Positions 39,221 to 50,880 of a stretch of DNA of 64,000 nt are shown piece by piece. The position numbers and the translations under genes are program-made. How positions within the stretch are numbered: the first letter of the stretch is position 1; each line of letters opens with the position of its first letter. The notes below the pieces were generated by a model. The model worked only from the letters and a program-made list of their open reading frames with translations, was not told the origin of the DNA and did not search any database. Source of the stretch: Mesostigma viride (Eukaryota > Streptophyta > Mesostigmatophyceae > Mesostigmatales > Mesostigmataceae); assembly GCA_009746045.1 (NCBI GenBank), contig RPFO01000253.1, positions 5,960,767-6,024,766 of the forward strand, written 5' to 3'.

Positions 39221-42200
39221 TCACACCCTGGGTGAAGCAACACGCCCGGCAGCCTCCTTGGTGGGTGAAGAAATGCGGTCTGTTGCTGGCTCGCCAATCG
39301 CCTTTGGCTTTGTGAAGAAGTACTTGTAGTACACACGGTACAGAATCACCTTGCACGCGTCCTGAATGAAGAACACGATGACGCAGTAGATCCACACAAA
39401 GACGACCCATGACCAGTGGAGGCCCTCCATGCCCTCCCCAAATGGCCACACGCACGCAAACACGGTGGAGATGAACATGGACAGGCACCCGGCTGCCAGC
39501 AGCAACAGTGCGGGCCGCATGGACAGGAACGACCCCGTCGTGCGCGCCGAGAAGACGGTCAGGAAGTCGGACACAGACACGCACAGGTAGAGCGCGGATT
39601 GGACTTGGCCGTAGGAGGGTGCGGCCAGGCCCAGCTTGTTCAGGAAGCCGTCCGTGTTGTGGTAGTCGAGGCCCCAGTGGAGGAGGAGGAGGGAGGAGCC
39701 CATGGTGACGAGTCCCAGCACCGAGGCCACCGTGTAGACAAAGCGGAGCCTGCGCGCGCACAATAATGCCGTGGATTATGAGGATCGCGCAAACAGCATC
39801 AATGGGTCCGAGCGAAGTTAAGGTACAACAATTGTTGTAGATGCCATGCACATGGCGTGTACGGATCACTAAGTAGTAAATCCTTAGTAGTTATCCTGCC
39901 TAACTATATAAGGCCAAAGTCAAGTGTTATCAAGAGTTGTTGTAGGCTCTAGGTTGTGAGCTAGGAGTGAGCTACTAGTGAAGAAACCATGGCATGCCTT
40001 TGGTACAATCCGATGATGAACTCGTGCGTGTAAAGCATGCCCACCTGCCCTTCTCGGGGCCAGTACTTTGCGGCCGGAGAAACCACACAAACACCCCAAC
40101 ACTTACATATTGTGTCTAGAATAGTATGCAGCATATAGGTATCGCATGTAGGATGGCCCACCTCCACTGCTCGGGGTATTCGGACGGCTTCACGCGGTCG
40201 TACGCGATGGAGATGCACGCGCCATCGTTGAGGAGCGTGATGATGACGACGGAGATGACGGGGAGTGTGAAGTACTGCGGCCACTCGCCCGCGTCAGCCT
40301 GCCCGTTGTCGCGCGCGTACCGTCTCGGGTGGAACGCGACGACCGCGAAGAAGAAGAAGAGCAGCAGCTGCAGCGTGCAGGCCATGCGGTAGATGACATA
40401 GTTCTTCATGCGGCGGAAGATGCCACGGGAGATGATGATCGCGTCGATGATGACAGAGAGGCCAGGCGAGGTGATGATGATGTCAGCGGCGCCGCGGGCT
40501 GCGTCGGTGGCGCCCTCGACGGCGATGCCGATGTCGGCGCGCTTGAGGGCGGGCGCATCGTTCACGCCGTCGCCAGTCATGCCGACGACGTAGCCCTTCT
40601 GGCGCAGCGCCTCCACCAGCAGGAACTTGTGCTCCGGGAACACCTGTGAAGCAGGGGAAGCAAATTACCAGGGAAAATGTGGATGTTGAAGCTTAAATGA
40701 TAACACCTGGGCACATGTAATTCCAAGTTAAAAGCACGAGAGTGGTGAGAAAGAATGAGAGTGGAGAGAAAGAATGAGAGTGGGAACACCTCCCATATAA
40801 AGTAACAGCTACTCATCATGATAAACAAGGCAAGAGCTACCTGTGATAAAACACTACCCACCCTCTAGTGAAACAAAATAACCTCACATAGTAAATAGCC
40901 ACTCAGTAAGAAAAGTACCCACCTGCGCAAACCCGTCGGCCTGCTCGACCATGGCCCCGAAGCGCTCCCCCAGGTCCTTGGGCACCACCAGGTGGCCCGC
41001 CTCATCCTTGCCCAGCGAGGGCAGCATCTCCGAGTCCAGGATGTTGGTGCCGCAGCCCATGAGGCGCATCGTCTCCATCGCAATCGCCGCGTGGTCACCT
41101 GCAGTCGTGTGTTTGTTTGTTGGGGGAAATGGGAGCCAGGGGACATGGGTGACAAAAGTAACAAGGTATACTCGATTAGGGTGGCGGAAGGTATACTCGA
41201 TTAGGGTGGCAGAAGGTAGAATCCATTAGGGTGGCAGAAGGCATACTCGAAAAAACTCAATCCAAGTGGCAGAAACTATACTCGATCAGGGTGGCAGGGA
41301 CCAGGGTACATGGTGGAGCAGAATGGCAAGAGCATATACCTCAATTAACCCGGGCAAAAAATTATACGATGCTACATTAGTCAACATGCTGCTGGAGGAA
41401 CGAGCAAGCTAGGGCCTGAGAGGCCATGCCGCCATGGCATGATGGGCCAATGAGGGTGGAGGAACTCGGTGATGCAACCCAAACCTCAGTCAAGATGCAA
41501 ACTGAATGCATTTATTGCCGCGAACACGCCATCCAACCGCTCCAACCCTGGGAGACTGTATTACGAATTTCCTGCCTCCGGAAACCTTGACGAAGAAAAC
41601 ATTCACAGTGCTACAAACCTGCCCATGAATGTACACCTACCTTTGTGCTGCATGTACGCTATATACTCCAAAGTGGTGCTATTTCTTGCCAACCACACGA
41701 AACCTGCCAGCTGGCCTGAATTTTCCCCATCCACTCCCACCTTCCCCTCACGACTCAACATAGCGCTTCCGCAGAAACAGCTAGGCATGCACCCACCCAT
41801 TTTACTCTGGATGATCATGCAGTAGCCATCCCTTCATATGTTTACAATATACTCCCCATTCACTTCACCACCCACCCATGCCACCTTCGGCACCTGGCGT
41901 GCGGTATGCCCTCCCCTATAGTATACGTTCGCTGATTACAATAAACTCCATACCCCGCACCCGTGATCATCTTGCCGTCCACGCAGCAGGGCTTTCAATT
42001 GTACATGCACCCTATACACACACTCAATTTCGCTATAATTCTACCACCGACCACCCACCCGTGATCATCTTGACGTCCACGCAGTAGGCCCTGGCGCGGC
42101 GCAGGGTCTCGGCCGAGTCCGGTCGCGGCGGGTCCAGGAACGTGAGTATGCCCAGGAGCTGCCACTTGTCACCCTCCCCCTGCTCCCCAGGGACCGTGCG

Positions 42201-45200
42201 CCCGACCGCGAGCGACCGCACGCCGCGCGCCGCAAACGCCATCACCTCCTCCTCCACCGCGGCGCCAATCTCCTCGCGGTTGTGCACCAGCTTGAGCACG
42301 ACCTGGGGCGCCCCCTTGGTGACCTTGAAGATGGCGCCGTCGGGCGACTTGACGGTCGACTCGGTGCGCTTGACGGTCGGGTCAAACGGCATGTGAGAGA
42401 TCATCTCGAAACCGGTCAGCCTCGTCCTATCGACGGCACCCAGAACAAGGGTGTCGAGCGCGTCCTTGGGCGGCTCGTCCCACTTGGCGGCCAGCGCACC
42501 GTGCGCCAACACGGAGGCCTGGTCGTGGCCGTCGGTGAAGATGGGGCACTCCTCCTGGATGACCATCTTGTTCAGCGTCAGCGTGCCCGTCTTGTCGGAG
42601 CAGAGCATGTTCATGCCGGCCACCTCCTCGATGGCCGCCAGGCGGGACACGATCTGCGCAGAGACAGGATAGGTCAGGACAGTGAAAGCACGCAACATTG
42701 TGTAGGAGCGGATGTGTGTGAGCTGATACACCACCAAAGATTCCCCAACACCATGTACACTTCGTCAATGTCCGCCGGGCGGGACGCGATCAGCATGTAG
42801 GGGGTAGATATACAACATGTATAACATGGATATAAAAAAGGCAAGCGAAGAGGCAAGGCACCGGCAGAGTAGATTTTATTGAAGCACTCAGGCAGGCAGG
42901 CAGGGATGGATGGATGGATGGATGGATGGATGGATGGATGGATGGATGGATGGATGGATGGATGGATGGATGGATGGATGGATGGATGGATGGATGGATG
43001 GATGGATGGATGGATGGATGGATGGATGGATGGATGGATGGATGGATGGATGGATGGATGGATGGATGGATGGATGGAGGGAGGGGGGGAGGGGGGAGGG
43101 AGGGAGGGAGGGAGGGAGGGAGGGAGGGAGGGAGGGAGGGAGGGAGGGAGGGGGGGAGGGGGAGGGGGAGGGGGGAGGGGGGGCAGGGGTAAGAATGGTC
43201 TGTCCGCCTCCCAACAGGCAGTGGGCCGATGCTCGCCACTTCACCCCCAAGCTTTGCCCAGCCTTATGCGAGCACGCACCCTAGAACCAGAGGCACTGAA
43301 CATTACAGGGCATGCGGCGTGCTGCCCTTCTTACAGTACACGCAGTCCTTCAGGACCACCTTCAGACCTTTGCATCCCAACAGAAAGCCAAGCCATCAAC
43401 GAACGCCACCTCACAGGCAACAGAGCCATGCCCTACTCCCCATCACCCTTTGTTCTTGGGAACCAGCTCTGCCCCCACGGCAATAGGAATCAAAGTCACA
43501 ATTGAGCATACCGACCACACACTATACTGGTACTACTAGTACCACACACTATACTAGCAGTAGTAAAGGATTATAGGAACAAGCTATCCTGTGACATACG
43601 GCATCTATTGTGGCAACAGAAACTATAGATCATATGTGGACCTTGCCCTAGGAATATCGACGCACATATGGCATCTTTTGCGGCAATAGGAACTATAGAT
43701 CATATGTGGACCTTGCCCTAGGAATATCGACGCACGTATGGCATCTTTTGCGGCAATAGGAACTATAGATCATATGTGGACCTTGCCCTAGGAATATCGA
43801 CGCACGTACGGCATCTTTTGCGGCAATAGGAACTATAGATCATATGTGGACCTTGCCCTAGGAATATCGACGCACGTACAGCATCTTTTGCGGCAATAGG
43901 AACTATAGATCATATGTGGACCTTGCCCTAGGAATATCGACGCACGTACAGCATCTTTTGCGGCCAGCTTGCGAGATCCCAACGCCATCGTGGTCGTGCA
44001 CACCAGCTCCATGGCGATGGGGATGGACGCCACCAGCACGACAACGGTGAACTCGATGGAGTCGCGGAAGCTGCGCCCCTCGGCCATCTGGTAGATGAAC
44101 GCAATGCCGCAGAAGACAAAGGCGATGCCCACCAGCAGCAGCATGATTTGCAGCAGCACCGTCTGGAAGTGGCCACGGCCCTCCACTGACTGGATCAGCG
44201 ATGCCGTCTTGCCAAAGAATGTGTTTGCGCCCTGCAGAGAGGGGGGGGGAGTATAAAGAAAGAAGAGTCCAAGAGGGCCAATAGCACGGCATTAAGAGCA
44301 GGCGGGCAATCTGTCAATGAAAGCCAAAGAAAGTGCTCACCCCCTGCAGGGTACGGTGTGGCAGGGGATGACAGGGAAGGAGGGTAATGAATGGGAGGGA
44401 GGGCAATGAATGGGAAGGAGGGTAAGGAATGGGGGGAATTAGGGGGGAGGCACCCAAGCATAGGAGCGGGGCACTTGGGAAAAAACGCGTCTGTGAGGGA
44501 GATGCACATGCGTGCATCTGTCTATGAGCGGTTGGTTGGTTGGTTGGTTGGTTGGCTGGCTGGCTGGCTGGCTGGCTGGTTGGTTGGTTGGTTGGTTGGG
44601 TGAGTGGGTGTGCCAGCGGGTGCATGGGAGGAAGAAGAGTGAAAGAATCGGTGTGGTGCGTGGGAGGGGCGTTGGGGGGCGACAACCCCCACCATGCGGC
44701 TGCTTCCCGTGCCGCCGTTCCGCGTGCTGATCCCCTCCTGTGTGTATTTTCAATTAAAGGGGGAGGCACACGAGACATCAATGCTACTAGAGCTTCCCAC
44801 TGCTTCCCACCGGCACGCAGGTACTCTCAATGTTGCCACTGTGTGGGCAGGAGACATGCTTATTGCTGGCCATGCTCTGCTGCCCTTCCCCCCCCTGCCC
44901 CCCCGCCACGCACGGTCTGGCTCACCACCCCCTCCACTACACAACCCTCTAGACAACGCACCGTCTGCTCCACCACGCCCTCCACCTCCCCGCGCGTGAC
45001 AGTAGACCCCATCTTGGGGATGTCACCCAGCCCCATCTGAACAGGGAGCGACTCCCCCGTGAGCGACGATTGGTCCACGTCTAGTAAGTGGGAACCAATT
45101 ATGCGCACGTCCGCAGGCACCGCCGCGCCTGCCGCCAGCAGCACCTGGGGGGCGATGAATGGGATGCATATGCAAGTGTAAAGGATCAGGGCGACAGAGG

Positions 45201-47054
45201 TAAAAAAAAAAGAGACATGACAACGAGTCAGTCAAGGCAAAAGCTATTCACAGGCTTCCAAGGTATCACCCGTTTTCAGAGGTGCCATCTGTTGTGAAGG
45301 TTCACACCCACAACAGGCAAGTTTTGTAATTACGGTTATAATGAGATAGCATAGTACTCCGTGGCATGCCTATGCGCATGAAGTGCTTACTAACTTAGGC
45401 AGGCTGACAAGCTTGAAGGGCGTGTCATGAACAGCGCGGCAAGATATAATTTGTGTTCCGAGAAAAGATTAGCACTGTGATGGGATGAAGGGTAACAGGA
45501 CTTGGCGAGGTTGAAACCTCCTTGATAGTGTAGGGTTCGGATTGTACAGTAATTCTAGGCGTTCATCAAGGTCAGCTGTGTGATGCGGCCAGCGAAAGTC
45601 GACTTCACAGTATTGAGAGATAAACTGCCGCACAGGTGACTTCCCTTAAAAGTGCAATGACAAGCATTCATCCCATTCATAGCTGAGCTCATTTTGTTCA
45701 CCACAGATGGATTATTCAGATGCCACCGACCAGGTCATAAGGACAGTCTCCCCAACTGATAACACTCACAATGCATACCCATGCTAAAGATGGGTATAGA
45801 TCGATAATTTATCATTTTTTAATAGAACGATAATTTATGATCTTGTATAGAACGGATAATTTCTGATATTTGTATAGAACGATAGTTCATGAATCTTGCA
45901 TAGAATGGTAATTTATGAATATTTGAGATGATTTATGAATCCTATGAACAATAATTTATGAATTTCGTATAGAACGAGAAGTTATGAATATTTCAAAACG
46001 ACGATTTGTGAATCCTATAGAATGATAATTTACGAAAATTTCAAAATGATGATTTATGAATCTTATAGAACAATAATTTATGAATCTCCCCTAGAATGAT
46101 AATTTATAAATTTTGTACAGAATGACAATTTATGAATCTTTCAAAGCCATCCACCAAGTCACCCGGGACGAGCTTCCCCGCTGATTCTGTTCAACAAGCA
46201 CTATCGGCATTCAGAGAAATCAAACAAGAGTATAATTACAAATCGTTAATGATAATATTAAAAAAAATTCACCCACCAGGTCACCCAGGACCAGCCCCCC
46301 TGCTGATAACGCTAAAATAAAATTAACTAATTAAATGTCAATAAATTTTTCGGCCACTCACCAGGTCACCCGGGACTAGCTCCCCCGCATTGATCACCGC
46401 CCACTTGCCGTCGCGCTTGCACGTGGCTGATGGCTTGAGCGCAGCTTTTAGTGCAGCCACGGCGTCCCCCGCGCGACTGGCCTCGTAAAACCCGACGCTG
46501 CCGTTCAGGATCTGGAGGAACATGAGCACGCCGAAGTCTGGCCAGTTGGTGAGCGCCGCCTCCACGATGAGAGCGATCCAGACCATCATCGGCATCGGCT
46601 GGGTGAACTGTTCTAACAATAGCCTCCATTTGGAAACCACTTTCTCGGGCAGCTCGTTGCGGCCGTAGTGCTTGAGCCGGATGGCGGCCTCATCCGAGGA
46701 CAAGCCCTCGAAGACCTCGGTCTTGATGGGCACGGCCGCCATGTGCTGCTTGAGGAGATCTGACACGTCCAGGGCGTCCAGGCTGCTCGCAATGGACATC
46801 TGGTTTACGGTCTCCCAGTCAATGCTCTTGCGGCCAACCTCCGCGAGCTCTTTCTTCGTGAATTTCGCCAGCGGCATCGAGCGCAGAGACGCCGGCAGGG
46901 TGTGCGTGTTGAATTGCGCCGGCGATGTCCCAGCGGCGATGTTATCTCCGTAGACCGCCTTCAGCTGTTTGAGAAGGCTGGTAGCTTGGGCCGCCGAGAA
47001 GGTCATGGACGATCCCGGCGGGAGAGTGCCCTTCGCTCCGTTGGTTGCCTCCAT
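39221..47054 (-). CDS. plasma-membrane type P-type H+-ATPase, seven exons
   Basis: Exons, in reading order: 47054-46362, 45144-44962, 44231-43950, 42653-42059, 41098-40923, 40643-40162, 39749-39221. All introns are GT-AG and frames join to 979 residues, the usual family size. It pumps protons out across the plasma membrane using ATP. Landmarks: LTGES near 259-263 (dephosphorylation loop), SIPIAMEL around Pro363 (TM4), SDKTGTLT with the phosphorylated Asp near 406, KGAPQ (nucleotide domain), and [21 protein letters not shown] near 665-685. The N-terminal region (1-100) is longer than in plants. After the last membrane span only about 45 residues remain (..[30 protein letters not shown]), with no plant-type autoinhibitory domain or YTV-type 14-3-3 end. 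The protein looks functional. Oddity: five introns carry copies of the preceding exon end (see findings). Confidence 0.92.
40041..40075 (-). repeat. degenerate copy of exon 6 end and donor inside intron 6
   Basis: On the minus strand the segment reads TACTGGCCCCGAGAAGGGCAG|GTGGGC, against TACCCCGAGCAGTGGAG|GTGGGC at the real exon 6 end (40162). About 120 nt inside the intron. Confidence 0.5.
41160..41310. repeat. short tandem repeat in intron 4
   Basis: Unit of about 25-29 bp, (GG)TATACTCGATTAGGGTGGC with AGAAG, about five degenerate copies. Confidence 0.6.
41954..41993 (-). repeat. copy of exon 4 end and donor inside intron 4
   Basis: Plus-strand CACCCGTGATCATCTTG then CCGTCCACGCAG matches the exon 4 end at about 42057-42090 with very few changes, including the splice donor. 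It lies about 100 nt inside the intron. A weaker third copy may sit near 41870-41910. Confidence 0.7.
42904..43185. repeat. GGAT and GGGA microsatellites in intron 3
   Basis: About 44 units of GGAT (42904-43078), then a purine-rich GGGA block to about 43185. Long plus- and minus-strand ORFs across it (Met-Asp-Gly-Trp or Ile-His-Pro-Ser repeats) are artefacts. Confidence 0.95.
43595..43965 (-). repeat. 70-bp tandem array containing duplicated exon 3 end and 5' splice site
   Basis: The motif GCATCTTTTGCGG (plus strand; GCATCTATTGTGG in the leftmost unit) starts at 43601, 43671, 43741, 43811, 43881 and 43951, an exact 70-bp period. The last copy is the true end of exon 3: minus strand GCAAAAGATGCT|GTACGTGCG, exon end 43950. 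Each intronic unit repeats about 13-16 nt of exon end plus the donor. Donors decay with distance: GTACGT next to the exon, then GTACGT, ATACGT and ATATGT. Confidence 0.9.
44520..44600. repeat. GGTT/GGCT microsatellite in intron 2
   Basis: GGTT x5, GGCT x5-6, GGTT x5 by eye. Confidence 0.9.
44904..44946 (-). repeat. copy of exon 2 end and donor inside intron 2
   Basis: Minus strand GTGGAGGGGGTGGTGAGC then CAGACC|GTGCGT parallels the exon 2 end GTGGAGGGCGTGGTGGAG then CAGACG|GTGCGT (exon end 44962). The two donors are 48 nt apart and the frame between them is open, so use of the second donor would add 16 residues in frame. Confidence 0.75.
45723..46311 (-). repeat. intron 1: three degenerate copies of exon 1 end, plus AT-rich repeats
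   Basis: The exon 1 end on the plus strand is ACTCACCAGGTCACCCGGGA... (46356 on). Copies occur at about 46270-46311 (ACCCACCAGGTCACCCAGGA), 46148-46189 (ATCCACCAAGTCACCCGGGA) and, weaker, 45723-45769 (ACCGACCAGGTCATAAGGA). Between them (45795-46140) lies an AT-rich repeat of units like GAACGATAATTTATGAAT. Confidence 0.7.
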
Positions 47055-48100
47055 TCTCGAGATGACAGGGGGCGTGAACGGGGAAGATTTCCGAGCGAAA
47101 TCGAATCCCTACTTTCACGTCGACTGCGACCGAATGCCGTGCAGGCTAGTTTGCTCAGTTAGCATCCAGGTCGCGGGGTATAGCTAAGGATAGCTGCGCG
47201 CGGTTGCTTGCCTTAAAGGGCGACCTGCATGGGAACGAGACACAGAGCGTTCACTTGCATGGGAGGCGAACAAATTGTGGCAGAGAAAACGGATGCGCAA
47301 CTTCTCATGCGGTCCCCGTTCGTAAATCGCGACGCGGGAGTGCTTGTACGCGGGGGGTGCCGCTGACAAGTTGCTTTGGAGAGCAGCGCAAGCAATATTG
47401 GCCACTCGACGCGCTATGCCGCGTGCAAACATCACACAGGTAAACTCTCGAGAAAATACACGGTGATCCCGGCTGGCGAAATGGCTTAGTTGACGGAAAA
47501 GCATTGGTCAGCCGCCTTGGCATAGCGGGAAGGAAAAAAGGTTTCCGTCGACCGTTCCAACCATGTTGAAACGGACATTTTTTAATTGGTGTTTCTGGCT
47601 TCAGGAAGACCCGCGAGGCGGAGATTTTTGGACGATCCTGATATTCGTCTGCAGCCATTACGCGTTTGCACAGGGTGGCTTCGGCTCCAGATGGGTTGGC
47701 TCCCCAGTCCGTCCCCACCCAACCAATGAACCAAAGGCCAAAACACGGCGGCCATGCGCCGCGTGGGCCCGTGACCCGTCCAGGATTCAGGCCATCAATA
47801 TTAATGACTTACATAGTACGTTCCGTCCGACCTCTTGGATCGTTGTTATCTTGTCACTGCGATAGTGGCGCGCCGAAAGATGCGCAGTTCCGTTCCTCCT
47901 TGAACTGAACTGAATGTGTTGGCTGACTCGTATGCGCGCGGAGAGACATCTTGATAGGCAGATACTATATTACTGGCAATTCAGCACTACCTGCACCAAG
48001 ATCAGCACCAGATCCAGCGTGGGTTAAACTATAGCTGACAGCTTAGCTGACTGACACCACAGCAGCTTGAGACAGTCATGTTGTTGTTGTTGTTGCCCAA
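47055..48100. other. upstream region of the H+-ATPase gene
   Basis: Presumed promoter and 5' UTR of the ATPase, read toward the left. TTGCATGGGA-type words recur at 47227 and 47257. I cannot identify a TATA box or other element with confidence. No other gene recognised. Confidence 0.3.
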
Positions 48101-48109
48101 TGGGCAGCA

Positions 48110-48440
48110 GAGATAGGGGGGACATCCAGCCAAAACAGCACACTCACTCGTGTGTCCGGCGCGGCACCTCCAAACGTGGAGCGGACTCCAAAAACGGGAA
48201 AAAATGTGTCCGGCGGCAGAATTTTTGCGACGGAGTGTAAGGTAATCCACCCGGCTAAGGGCCACCTTAATTGCAAAACTCCTGGCATTCGCAGGACTGG
48301 GCAGATTGTCATTCTGAGCACGGATTTGGAATCAGCGACATCGACTTCGCATGGTAAAATTCTTGTTGGGACCGTTTTGGCACGTTTTGGGGGGGGGGGG
48401 GGGGGGGGGGGGGGAGGCAAAGTCGGGTTAAGGGCCACCC
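48110..48440. repeat. dispersed repeat with a 26-nt G run
   Basis: Contains GTAAGGTAATCCACCCGGCTAAGGGCCACC (48238-48267), a G26 run (48389-48414) and AAGGGCCACCCCTG (48430-48443). The first block recurs inverted at about 54935-54972, beside a G57 run. Confidence 0.6.
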
Positions 48441-48635
48441 CTGTTTTTTAGCAGGAAAAAGCAGGGGAAAGCGGGGAAAGGCCTTGGTTACATGGCTAGC
48501 GGTTTATTAAATTATTCTGCTCAGCATGCAGCGCCTAACACATGGTGGGCTTCCAGTTTGCTAGCTGCTTCCATTGACGGCTGAGAACCCTGAACTGAAG
48601 ACGCAGAATAGCTGAGTGACAGACTTCGCGAGGGG

Positions 48636-48944
48636 ATGGCAGAAGACACGTCCGGGCATCCAGCATTCTCCCAGAGGATGCTGGATGCTGGCTTAGTTGA
48701 CTATAGGCACTTTAAAGCCCTCGTCATCGTCACAATGAAAGACGCCGAGGGCAACGCTCCCAAGGCAACCGACTGTAGAATTGTATCACCGGCGGGTTCC
48801 TTCTCGAGGTTGTTCCAGAGGAGAAATTGCGGGAATGCAGCTGGAACGACTATCAAAAACTGTTTAAGAAAGATCACGCTACCATCGATGCTTGGAAGCA
48901 GCTGCGACAGCTGGCCACCTGAATTGTGTTCAAGTTTTCAATAA
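48636..48944 (+). CDS. unassigned small ORF
   Basis: 102 codons. The N-terminal part looks protein-like (FSQRMLDAGLVDYRHFKALVIVTMKDAEGNAP). An AATAAA at 48940-48945 overlaps its end. Possibly a remnant of a larger gene. No family recognised. Confidence 0.25.
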   Translation: MAEDTSGHPAFSQRMLDAGLVDYRHFKALVIVTMKDAEGNAPKATDCRIVSPAGSFSRLFQRRNCGNAAGTTIKNCLRKITLPSMLGSSCDSWPPELCSSFQ

Positions 48945-49155
48945 AGTCTTGGCATGGTTGTGTGATTGATGAGCCGTGATTTGCCATGAAGTAGTCTAAC
49001 TTATTATGGCACATCAAGCGACCACATAGGGCCACCTGAATCGTATTCAAGTTTTCAATAAAGTCTTGGCATGGTTGTGTGATTGATGAGCCGTGATTTG
49101 CCGTGAACTAGTCTAACTTATTATGGCACATCAAGCGACCACATAGGGCCACCCT
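48913..49155. repeat. 117-bp tandem duplication
   Basis: GGCCACCTGAAT...CACATAG begins at 48913 and again at 49030, nearly identical, with a partial third start at about 49147. Each unit carries TTTTCAATAAAGTCTTGG, so a polyadenylation-type signal is duplicated. Confidence 0.85.
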
Positions 49156-49326
49156 GAATTGTGCCAAGGTGTGTGGGTGTGTCAAAAGTGTTCGATTGTT
49201 GTGTTACTTGCCAAATCAAGCAACAACATGGAATCATACATCCATTAAGGCATATGAAGTGAGATCGACAACTATTCTATTGTAGTTGTGAAACAACTAA
49301 TTTAGTTAGACATTAGTTACTTCCAT

Positions 49327-49950
49327 GGTCGTGTGCGTGTGCGTGTGCGTGTGCGTGTGCGTGTGCGTGTGCGTGTGCGTGTGCGTGTGCGTGTGCGTGT
49401 GCGTGTGCGTGTGCGTGTGCGTGTGCGTGTGCGTGTGCGTGTGCGTGTGCGTGTGCGTGTGCGTGTGCGTGTGCGTGTGCGTGTGCGTGTGCGTGTGCGT
49501 GTGTGTGTGTGTGTGGTGTGTGTGTGTGTGTGTGTGCATGGTGTGTGTGTGTGTGTGTGCTGTGTGTGTGTGTGCTGTGTGTGTGTGTGCGTGTGCGTGT
49601 GCGTGTGCGTGTGCGTGTGCGTGTGCGTGTGCGTGTGCGTGTGCGTGTGCGTGTGCGTGTGCGTGTGCGTGTGCGTGTGCGTGTGCGTGTGCGTGTGCGT
49701 GTGCGTGTGCGTGTGGTGTGTGTGTGTGGTGTGTGTGTGTGTGTGTGCATGGTGTGTGTGTGTGTGCTGTGTGTGTGTGTGCGTGTGCGTGTGCGTGTGC
49801 GTGTGCGTGTGCGTGTGCGTGTGCGTGTGCGTGTGCGTGTGCGTGTGCGTGTGCGTGTGCGTGTGCGTGTGCGTGTGCGTGTGCGTGTGCGTGTGCGTGT
49901 GCGTGTGCGTGTGCGTGTGCGTGTGCGTGTGCGTGTGCGTGTGCGTGTGA
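49327..49950. repeat. GTGTGC microsatellite
   Basis: About 620 bp, mostly (GTGTGC)n with three GTGTGT-rich interruptions (49500-49590, 49710-49785). All six frames are open by chance. Confidence 0.98.
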
Positions 49951-50689
49951 GCAGGATTGAGTGTGGGCAAGGGCAAGTGCAAGGGCAAAGTATCTAGAAC
50001 CTTGATGTCTAATCACTGCAAGAAAATGTCCTCAAATGAGGACATTTTAAAGATGGATACCATTTGTAATAACTCACACACGTCAACACATCCATGGGTA
50101 CGGTATGGAACCATTAACTTTTATGATATGCTCAAGAGTTGAAATGCTTTACATCCATGAAATATGCTCATTATATAATTGTTTACGATTTATGAATGTA
50201 GGGGGGTCGTTACACGAGTGACCAAAAAGCACTCTGACAAGTCATGTTCAATGTGCTAAGAAAGAAGGCATGGCCAGGTCATGGCTGGTCCTGAAAATGC
50301 ACTGAGGGTGCCCACAACATGTCTACGTTACACCCTCGCTATCCTAGACCCTGCAGCCTGCCAGGGGGGGGGGCACAAAATGTAACTGGCAGCCAGGGAC
50401 GATGGTGCAGGCCAAATAGCAGGTGTAAAGCTAGCTCAGTCCAAAGAGTGAAACAAGAAGCAAATATTTGCGTAGGCCAAGGTGAGGTCCAAGATTGTCA
50501 TTAGAGGCTTGGCTGCCACCACGGTGCTAAACCATGATGCTGAAGCCTCGCATTACATATGAAACATATTCTGAAAAGAGGCACGTATTGTAAAACAATA
50601 ACAATGTAAACATGACGAGCTCAAGTTTCCAAGCCAGTCTTCATCACTTGGACAAGAGTTATAGCGTTAGAAACATATGGGCATCTAGT

Positions 50690-50880
50690 CGCTCTACACG
50701 TAAGCCAGCCATAATTTCAATGCACAAGGATACACATTTCCATCACCATTCATCTTCATCATCCTGAACGACTCGAACACGCGGACAAGATAACGGCAGG
50801 CTCGAGCTACCATGGTCCGGATTCTCCCGATTTCTGGCCTGCGCTGGTTGTCTCCTTGATATGGGCAACATCCTAGCAAG
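50690..50880 (-). repeat. dispersed coding-like repeat, longer copy
   Basis: On the minus strand it encodes YQGDNQRRPEIGRIRTMVARACRYLVRVF followed by 22 extra residues and LAYV. It shares nearly all of its sequence with 52675-52795 except one 66-bp in-frame segment. I do not recognise the protein. It may be an exon spread by transposition. Confidence 0.5.

Noticed and set aside
42879-43505. Met-Asp-Gly-Trp and Ile-His-Pro-Ser repeat proteins
   Set aside because: Translations of the GGAT microsatellite inside intron 3 of the ATPase gene.
43595-43965. CRISPR-like array
   Set aside because: Regular 70-bp spacing, but whole units are repeated with no variable spacers, and the locus is an intron of a spliced eukaryotic gene.
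49303-50016. ORFs of His/Thr, Cys/Val or Ala/His repeats
   Set aside because: By-products of the GTGTGC microsatellite, open in all frames.
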